DNA of 40,146 nt from positions 1 through 40,146 of the forward strand of contig JNEM01016872.1 of the NCBI GenBank assembly GCA_000697335.1, given 5' to 3'. Shown here piece after piece: positions 32,143 through 40,146 of the stretch (positions within the stretch are counted from its first letter, which is position 1; each line of letters opens with the position of its first letter). A model generated the notes under the pieces. That model worked only from the letters and a program-made list of their open reading frames with translations, did not search any database and was not told the origin of the DNA. The position numbers and the translations under genes were made by a program. The stretch is from Conidiobolus incongruus B7586. Lineage: Eukaryota > Entomophthoromycota > Entomophthoromycetes > Entomophthorales > Conidiobolaceae.

Positions 32143-35100
32143 CTGGAATTTTAATAATTCTTTATTTTTGTTAGTTAATGCATATTCTAATCAAATCGTC
32201 ATAATAATTTATTTTTCTGTTAAATAATTTAAAAATCTTGACATTATATCTTTTTATATTTGATCTATTTTCTTATTTTCAATACTATCTCATATTAATA
32301 AAACTATTTTGCTATTCATTTATTTTTCTATTCAATATTCATTTTACTATTTTTACTTAGTTTTTTATAATCTTTCGTTGTTATATATATAGATCTACAA
32401 TATCTTAATTTCATTAGCTATATTGAACATAGTTGTATCATTAAATTGCAATGATATCAATATTATTCAACTCTATATCATCAAATCTGAAAATTAAATC
32501 TATATAAACAAACTATATCTTTGTAATTGAAAATATTTTCAACCAAATATTTGAATATATTTTGCTATATCTATATAATATATATAATTAAAAGTTATTA
32601 TTATTAATCAAAATCATAATTGCGAAATGGAATTAATTTGGATTAGTTCATTATATTTGAATATTTTTATACTTGAACCAAATTTATTGATCATCTAATA
32701 TAATATAATTGAATTGTATTTTCAATCTCTAGTGATTTAATATCTTTGAAATTGTGTTAATATCATTTTAAATAATATAATCATATCAAATCATAATTTC
32801 ATTATCAAAAATCAAACAAAATATCTAATAAAAAATATTGATAAATTATAAATATACTAATTTTGTTTAATCCTTAAAATATATTAACAACATACAAATT
32901 TATCATTTTGAATATTATATTGTCTTGCTTTAAAATTTTAAGCTGAATTATTTAATAGAGTATCATTTTGTGAAATAATATATTTGAAAAATAGTAAACT
33001 CATTTCAATGCACTATGAAAAGTTGATGGTCAATTCAATAACTTGTATTCAAAATATGAGTAATCCTAAAAAGCTATAGCCATTTTTTGGACTGGAATAA
33101 ATCATCATAGAGTACTGATTTTTTTAATTCCTTTTTGCTTTAATATAGAGAATATAATTATATAAGTTAGGATAATAATAATACCAATATTCAAAATATT
33201 TTACATTCAAGATATATAGTGTTCAATGAAAATTATATTTGTTTTTTTTCGCTCTGAATTTTTATGTATTTTATTGAGTTGAATCTAAAAATCTATTAGC
33301 TAATGACAAAACCTGATTTAAAATCACTTGTATTAATAGTTATTCTACATTTGTCCAATAATAAAGAGAGAAAAGTAAATAGACATTTAAAAACGGTAAT
33401 ATAAATAATTTTATTTTGTATATTGAAAAACATATTATACAATGATATGTAAAATGGTTTCAAAAATAATTCAAACAAATCTAGTAATAAACAAAGTTAA
33501 AATATTGTATAAATAAACAAATTCCTATTAATTTTAAATAAGTAATAATAACTCTAATAATATATCAAATAATATAGAAAAATTCACTTATAATCCAACA
33601 TTTGATAAATTCAAATTAATTCAACATTATTCTAATATGAAACTGATAAATAAAAGCATAATACATCTGAAAATATTATAAATAATAATAATAATAATAA
33701 TAATAATATATTACTATCATTTAAAATATAAATAGTTGGATATTATAAATATTTATAATTTATATTGTTTGATAACTTTTACTATAAAAACACTGTCGAT
33801 GTACCCTATTTTCAGATTTCAATTTAATATTTTTAATAGTTAAAAATATTAAAACGATTATACATTCTAATTAGACTTTTTTTACAAAATATTATTAATT
33901 ATATAATATAATTAATTGAATACAATTCTTCTTATTTTTTGGGTTGAATTAATAATATGATTATAACACATTAATATATCTTTTAAAATTAAATGACATT
34001 AAAATTATAAAATATAATCAAATAAAATAATTCAAATTAATTTTTTAATATTAATAATATTAGAATTAAGCTTTAATCTCTCTTAAGTTATAATATTATA
34101 TTATACTTTACTAATTAACTTATGAATAAATCCTGGAACATAAGAAAATTTAAATTTATACAAATTGAAAATAGATGAAAAAACGAAACTGAGGAAAAAT
34201 CAATTCAGAAAAGTGTTATATGAAACTTGTGAATCACTTTAATATTGCTATTATTTTTAATAAATTTTACAATAATATTAATTAATAATAATATAGGAAT
34301 TAATGAAGAAGAGAGTAAAATAAAGACCAAATAATGAATAGATATTTTATAATTATAAATATATTAAATAGCTATAATATTATCTGAAATAATTCATGAT
34401 AAATATGAATATTATTTTGAAAATTAATTTATATTAAATTATTAAAAATATTAAAATAATTGAATGATTAAATTGAATGGATTGTGTATATTAAATATTG
34501 GTAGTTAATTTTAACAATGAAGTTGATATATAATTAAATGCGAAAGTATTGGAAAAATAGACAATTTTCAAATTATATGATGACGAGATATTAATAATAG
34601 AATGATTATATAGATATCATTTAAAGAAACAGGCCTAGTTAAAATGTAAAAAATTTCCCATATATAATTATCAAGGATGAATACAGTGTATCCACAATTT
34701 GATTTTTATATATAATTGATCTATTAATTCTATCATATTTGAAAATATTCATATCTATAATATCAATTATTCCAAATTAGTATGGATTCTAGAAGGTGTA
34801 AGATTTCGGAATTAGATTAGGCAAATAAAATTAATTCGAAAAATAAATATACTTATAATAAATGAAAATTGAGACTTGACATATTATTCACAAGGCTATA
34901 TGGAACAAGTTATAAAAAAGTGAGAATAATATGATACAATGGTGAAATATGTGGAACAAAAAAATATGTTACACTTGGCATCCTCCGATACTATACCTTG
35001 GCGATTAATTACAATTTCTAAACAAAATTTTATTATCTAAAATATCATTAGGAAATATTTGAGGATGTTAGTAGGAAAAAATAGTAATGCTTAATAATGT

Positions 35101-35543
35101 TATATTAATGAGGGTGATTAAAAATTGGTTTTAGTTACTAGATATTAGCGAAAGCGATTGAATTGGTACTAGATTAACTATCTTGATTATAAATATAATA
35201 GAATTTAATCTCAATTTAGAAAATTAATCATACAATACTTCCATTGAATTGATATAGAAGATAAAGTTATGTTAATTGGATTGAATGAGAGAGAATGTAA
35301 AATTGGGAAAATTCAGTTTTTCGCGATTTGTCTCTCCTCCAAACGATATTGACTACGTCACTTTTAAGGGGGAATCTGTATCAGTATATCAAATTAGTAA
35401 AGAAAGTAAAATTGATGTAAAGATCAAATAGCAACTATGTATAGTGCTTTGATGGACTTTTTATAAAGACATTCACTTTTAATCATTACAATCATATTTC
35501 TTACTTTTCTTCCTTCAATTGATTGATATTAACTAAAAATAAA
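32143..35543. other. Long gene-poor AT-rich interval
   Basis: No supportable gene. An (AAT)n microsatellite lies at 33681-33708. Around 34900-35010 a short minus-AT stretch reads as protein-like but is only about 33 codons. Around 35300-35400 the base mix is richer and includes TACGTCA (35354-35360), a CRE-like half site, upstream of the weak gene candidate at 35544. Confidence 0.4.
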
Positions 35544-35690
35544 ATGGATATTACCTTATTTTATCAAGTACATGAGTTCAAGTTATCATCTGATATCAAA
35601 ATGTTCTTTGAGTTTCTAGAAACTTGGATCATATCAAATAGAATTTCGAGAAATTTGATTGGTTGGAAGATGTTAATAGAATATTCGTAA
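35544..35690 (+). CDS. Weak candidate small gene or first exon
   Basis: 48 codons from ATG (MDITLFYQVHEFKLSSDIKM...). It has promoter-like surroundings: TATAAA at about 35462, a pyrimidine-rich tract at about 35490-35515, and AAATAAAATGG at the start. A second frame overlapping its 3' half (FEKFDWLEDVNRIFVINLLL) could be joined by a GT...AG intron from 35568 to about 35641, and a strong donor GTAAGT lies at 35719. No family is recognised. It may be an orphan with introns, or a decayed gene. Confidence 0.22.
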   Translation: MDITLFYQVHEFKLSSDIKMFFEFLETWIISNRISRNLIGWKMLIEYS

Positions 35691-36549
35691 TAAATTTACT
35701 ATTGGCTGAATTTTGTGGTAAGTTAATTGGATAACAATCAAAACATCTAAAAGGGTCCTCTAAAAATTGAATATTTGTCGTACATTGATCTATTGATCAC
35801 TTACCTTATCATTTTAACAACATTAAATTGAAGATAATAAATAAGTTTATTTTCTTGATTTTAGTTCAAAACTCGATATTTTGATGTTTATAACAACAGC
35901 TACAAAATATATGAAATTAGTATAACTAGATTCCTGGAGTAAAACGTGCCAACAGTTATTAAACTCGGCTATAATATCTCTGAAATCTAGTGTTTTTCAC
36001 AATTAAAGTATTAAATAATAATGAGTCTATAAATAGCTTCAAAAATCTGAGAGGATATCCATTTCCCCGATAAAATTATAATATAGTATACACAATATTG
36101 AAATAAGATAAATTACTAAATGCATTCTAAAAATAAACTATGTATGATGTTTGGAGATAATAATGAAATTAGATAAATTTTAGCGGAATAATATTCAATA
36201 GAAAAATATGTAATTATATCTGATATAATATCAAAACTTATTAATAATACTAATACCTAAAACTTTCAATGTAAACCATTGTTAATTGTATTCAGATGCT
36301 TCAACAAATCTATAGTTTTTATTATTAATATGAATACGATTATAAATTTAATATTAAACAGCTAGTAAAAACCTACCAGTAATGAAGTGAATATAATATT
36401 TTAATAATATAAAGTATAGAGAATAAAAGTAATGAATTGAACTTATAAACATTATTTAATTGGCTAGTTTAATTAATATACAATTGCTTAATTAGAGTTG
36501 AGGTTATAGCGGTAAATTGAGGTGAGCAAATGAGATGAATTCGCTTCAG
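35691..36549. other. AT-rich intergenic DNA
   Basis: No gene seen apart from the possible continuation of the weak candidate at the left end. The 3' untranslated region of the HSF gene should lie in the right end. Confidence 0.4.
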
Positions 36550-37437
36550 TCAGTGTCTGAGATAAGCAGTGGAAGAGTACCTATCGTATGATGTCGAATC
36601 GTGAGAATTGGGGGAGCAAAAAGCCTCTTTAAATGATGGAAGTTTAGCATCGGAAGGCATTTGGAGCGATCTGATGGGAGGAAGCATATTAGATAGGTCA
36701 CAGGAAGGGCCGGGAGAGGACAAAAGGGACGGTGTCGAGGATTTTAAATTTTTATCCTCTGAAACCATCATTGTTTGGAAAACTGTTTTTACCTTTTTGG
36801 CCGGAGAATTCTCATCCTGGTCAAGCTCTAAAGCTCTTGATATTTTTGTTATTAGCTGAATCTGTTGATTTTGCTGCTCCTGAAGTTTATTATTTTGCTC
36901 AAGAAGTTGAGCATACATGCTTTTCATTTCAGACAGCTCAGTTTCGAGCGATTGTACCTTAGCATGAAGGAAGGAAGTATTATCTGATTCTGAAGCATGT
37001 TTATCCTCGGCTTGGGGAGAAGAAGGTGCAGGGGAACGCTTTGACCCGGAATCGCCATTTTTAGCAGGTCTGCGCTTAATATTTACTAATAACTCTGGGT
37101 GATCTCTTTGGAAGCAAGGGTGCTTAAAATCCCAGTGATGAACGGCGTTTGTAGGGGAATAAAAAACGTCATTCACTTTGTGAAAACCGTACATATTTAA
37201 CTGTCTAACAAAACTTTGCCAATTGTTGTGCTTATAGTGCTTAGGAAGTACTGTCTTAGCAAAGTCATTAGGATTATGAACTCGGAAATAATCACCTTTC
37301 TTTGACCAGCTAATAAGAGAAGTCAAAGACTCATCCTTCATGATATAGACAAGTTTCTCTAAGAACCCTGATAAAGATTTTGTAGGATTAGAAGATGAAG
37401 CGTTGTCAGTTGAGGTATTGTTATTATTTGAAGACAT
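36550..37437 (-). CDS. HSF-type transcription factor
   Basis: 295 aa, intronless. After a Ser/Asn-rich leader (1-22) comes an HSF-type DNA-binding domain (about 23-122): SGFLEKLVYIMKDES, LISWSKKGDYFRVHN, DFAKTVLPKHYKHNNW, then the recognition helix SFVRQLNMYGFHKV and WDFKHPCFQRDHPELLVNIKRR. A basic KRRPAKNGDSGSKR segment may be a nuclear signal. A coiled coil at about 157-205 (VQSLETELSEMKSMYAQLLEQ...) should drive oligomerisation like the HR-A/B region. A Ser/Pro-rich tail could activate transcription. The HNNW and WDFKHP forms resemble the Sfl1/Hsf-like group of fungal regulators more than Skn7, and there is no response-regulator receiver domain. The protein is short for Hsf1. A heat-shock-element core lies upstream of the gene. 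Confidence 0.9.
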   Translation of the reverse strand: MSSNNNNTSTDNASSSNPTKSLSGFLEKLVYIMKDESLTSLISWSKKGDYFRVHNPNDFAKTVLPKHYKHNNWQSFVRQLNMYGFHKVNDVFYSPTNAVHHWDFKHPCFQRDHPELLVNIKRRPAKNGDSGSKRSPAPSSPQAEDKHASESDNTSFLHAKVQSLETELSEMKSMYAQLLEQNNKLQEQQNQQIQLITKISRALELDQDENSPAKKVKTVFQTMMVSEDKNLKSSTPSLLSSPGPSCDLSNMLPPIRSLQMPSDAKLPSFKEAFCSPNSHDSTSYDRYSSTAYLRH

Positions 37438-37543
37438 ATTATGAGTTAAAAAATTGGAAAGAAAAGAAACAAATTGATAGCCAAAATCTCTCTCAGTACC
37501 AAATAATTATTAATTTCATGATTCAATTTCCATTTTGATAACC

Positions 37544-37551
37544 TTCTAGAA
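37544..37551. promoter_or_regulatory. Heat-shock-element core upstream of the HSF gene
   Basis: TTCTAGAA, two head-to-head nTTCn/nGAAn units with perfect spacing, about 107 bp before the ATG, followed by AGCTTT as an imperfect third unit. This is the binding class of HSF proteins, so autoregulation is possible. The 8-bp palindrome also appears elsewhere in the window (29553, 34788 and 35614 regions), so position is the main argument. Confidence 0.4.
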
Positions 37552-40146
37552 AGCTTTGTAAAATTAGTTAATCTCAATTTCCCAATCTCCATTAAGATGA
37601 GCAAAATATGCGCCAATGAAAATCAAACTTCAATTGTCAACTTTTCTATTTAATTTCTATTTTTGTAATATGAGGGATTTTCTCTGTCGATTCGCTAAGA
37701 TTCTACAATGGAGCCCAAAGAACCAATGGCATTAAATGCGCTTTCAAACTAAGAATTTTAGGGGTTATATAAAAGAATAAAACCATAATGCAAATCGTTA
37801 AATATTTATAACTAATATATATATAATAATAATAATTCTTGTTATTTTATCTTAAAATACCAAGAATATTAGTAATAAAATATTATTTTATTCAAGTTTA
37901 TCTCAAGATTTTGCTATTGGTAAATGATCAAATGTGGAAATGTTGAATGGATGAATAAGAGAAGAAAGATTTTAATCTAATATGATTGGTCATTTGGGTT
38001 ACAAGGAATGTTGAATGGATGTGTTGATGATCTCCATATTTAAAAGCTCAAAATGAAATCATCAAATTTGAAAAAATTGATATGTATTTTGATAATATAA
38101 ATACGAACTATAGTCAAATTTAATATAGTTACTATCGATTATAAATAGTTTACCTCTTTATTATTTGTAGAATTGATGAAAAACTACTGCTCATAAGTTA
38201 AATCGATCATTTATTATAAGTCAAAATCTAATATAAATATAACAATTCATAAAATTACAACAAATTATGTGAAATATCGCCAAATATCCATCATTAATTA
38301 CTGAATAGCCTATTAATCCCGATTATTACATTATTATACACTAATTTTATAATTATTTGATTTAATAATGCCTAAATATCTATAACTAAATAATTTAAGT
38401 TTATGACCCTTATAATAACATAAAATGACATATCATACGATGTGAATAAATACAAAATCAATATAACTAAAAATATAAATATCGTTAATTTAATGATATT
38501 GCCAATTATAAACTTATAATCAACTAATAATTTGATTCAAATTACATGTAATATGAACTAATTATTTTAAATATTGTTCAATATACATTGTGGATGAAAA
38601 AGTTTTAGAATTCTGTAATAAATATTAATATTTTTCAAAAAGTGATGAAAAATAATAGTGGGGTTAAAATAAAGAATGAGTTAAAAAACTATAAAATTCT
38701 AAATAAATCAAGTGTTAAATTGGTTCAACAAATAAATTAATATATATACATATATTGACTTGAAGAATATTTTATATAGCAAATACAAACATTGATATAC
38801 TTAATAGAAAATTTAAATTAATTACCTATATTTTAATATTTAATGAAGAATAAAATGAAGGCTGTATATCTGTAATTTTACACGATCAATCTAAAATAGC
38901 TTTTACAAGATATTGGATATGTAATAACTATAATATATTAAAACAGATAAATTATAGTATCTATAAAAATCAGTAATTATATGAAATAAATAACTTAATA
39001 TAATTAATATTTGAAAAAGTATAATAAAAAATAATTTGAGTATTAACCATTTTGTTCATATTTTAGTATTTATTAATATCAAATATGGAAATATGGAAAC
39101 AGTGTTATTCTGGTAGAAATATTCATAAAATGCTTTTAGTTGATTATATTTGTATATATTTGAATGGCATTAAATTTTCATTTAGAAATCTATTTTACTA
39201 TGGATAGTATCAATAGTTATAAACAGTTAAAATATATTTTCAACATATAACTAATTTTCAAAATAAACTTTAATAGGTAGATCAATTTTAGATAGAAATC
39301 TACAAAATTATAGTAAAATTCAAATTTTAGATTATATTACCTCAAAATTAAAGCAATATAAAAAATTTTTAATTTCTTATTTTTTTGAACATATTATTAA
39401 TTCCAGAAAATATAATATATACATAATAAATAGGAAAATATATAGTTTTAAACTATATTAATAATTATATATTTTTTAATAAAAAATTAACTTTAAAGAT
39501 TTATTTTTAAATCAATTATTTTTAAACTAAGGAATAAATATTGAAATCCTTATATTTTAATATTAATAAAACTTAACCATAAATATTTTAAAATAATTTA
39601 AGATTTATAAACAGCTTAAGAAAAAAATTTTTGTATTTAAAGCTACTATATATTATAAGATTTGATATTTTAAAACTAAATTGGATATTATTCAAAATTT
39701 ATTAAAATTTAAAAAATTAATTTTAATTATTATTCTCTTAATTATTTTAAAATAAAATATATATAATAAAAAATATTTTATTATCTTTATTTAAAAAATT
39801 AACATGGTATTTTAATATTATTTATTTTAGGTATATTATATATACTAAAGTTTAAACTTAAATTAATTAATAAAAATATAAAATACATACCTTATAATTT
39901 AATTAAAGTTCAGAAAAAATTAAAAAAGCTAAAGTTAAATAAAATCTACTAAAATATAATCAAAGTTTAAGGTTTTTATAATAAACTATTATAATTAATA
40001 AATCATAAATTCTATTATATAATCTTTTATTAAATTATAAATCAAAATACTAAGTTAAGTTAAAATAACCTTTTTTATGATTTTTAATAAATAAATATAT
40101 TTATAAATTAATATTAATTATTTTAATAAAATATAATATCATAGGT
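37552..40146. other. AT-rich intergenic DNA to the end of the window
   Basis: The first 250 bp, with CCAAT motifs near 37615 and 37721, probably belong to the HSF promoter. Beyond that there is strongly AT-rich DNA with no gene, RNA gene or repeat that I could support on either strand. Confidence 0.45.

Noticed and set aside
33296-33478. 60-codon minus-strand frame
   Set aside because: Length and Phe/Ile/Asn composition are what chance gives in DNA of this A/T content.
1-40146. CRISPR array, gene cluster or new defence-type system
   Set aside because: No regularly spaced direct repeats were seen, and the genes are ordinary dispersed eukaryotic genes on both strands without a shared pathway that demands clustering.

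Overview
The window looks like nuclear DNA of a very AT-rich fungus. Intergenic DNA is almost pure A/T, while coding stretches are clearly richer in G+C. Introns are tiny (49 to 66 nt, GT...AG). The gene set is fungal: a secreted LPMO-like histidine-brace protein, ATG22, an HSF-type regulator with a fungal domain layout, a fungal-type H2B, and a small secreted 8-cysteine protein with a GPI-like tail. An early-diverging (zygomycete-grade) lineage would fit the base composition and the LPMO-like domain, but that placement is inference.

Layout, left to right: AT-rich DNA holding one decayed repeat copy (about 822-1114); histone H2B on the minus strand with a CCAAT/MCB-rich promoter; a large intronless secreted LPMO-like gene with a disordered His/Pro/Glu tail (5197-8709); a possible orphan (about 10161-10358, minus); a six-exon RING-H2 ubiquitin ligase gene (10865-11725, minus); a degenerate tRNA-Ala-like sequence (12115-12187, minus); an Asn/Thr-rich secreted-type ORF (12344-12853, minus); a seven-exon gamma-tubulin complex gene of GCP5 type (13659-16721); a 3 kb belt of relatively GC-rich decayed coding-like DNA with a strong stem-loop and a second copy of the dispersed repeat (about 18570-21590); an ExoIII/APE1-family AP endonuclease (23346-24386, minus); the 8-cysteine protein (25263-25670, minus); ATG22 in four exons (27813-29466); a two-span membrane protein with PPxY motifs (30432-31058); a good tRNA-Asn(GTT) (32069-32142, minus); a long gene-poor stretch with one weak gene candidate near 35544; and an HSF-type factor (36550-37437, minus) with a heat-shock-element core about 107 bp upstream of its start. 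The last 2.7 kb holds no gene I can support.

The genes are not an operon or an obvious cluster. Two themes recur: protein turnover and vacuolar recycling (RING ligase, PPxY protein, ATG22), and chromosome or cell-cycle housekeeping (H2B, GCP, AP endonuclease). I found no CRISPR array and no clearly new multi-gene system. The most unusual items are the His-rich LPMO-like protein, the PPxY membrane protein, the alternative-start AP endonuclease and the unexplained relic belt. Three multi-exon genes (RING ligase, GCP, ATG22) were reconstructed here by hand from splice signals and reading-frame continuity.
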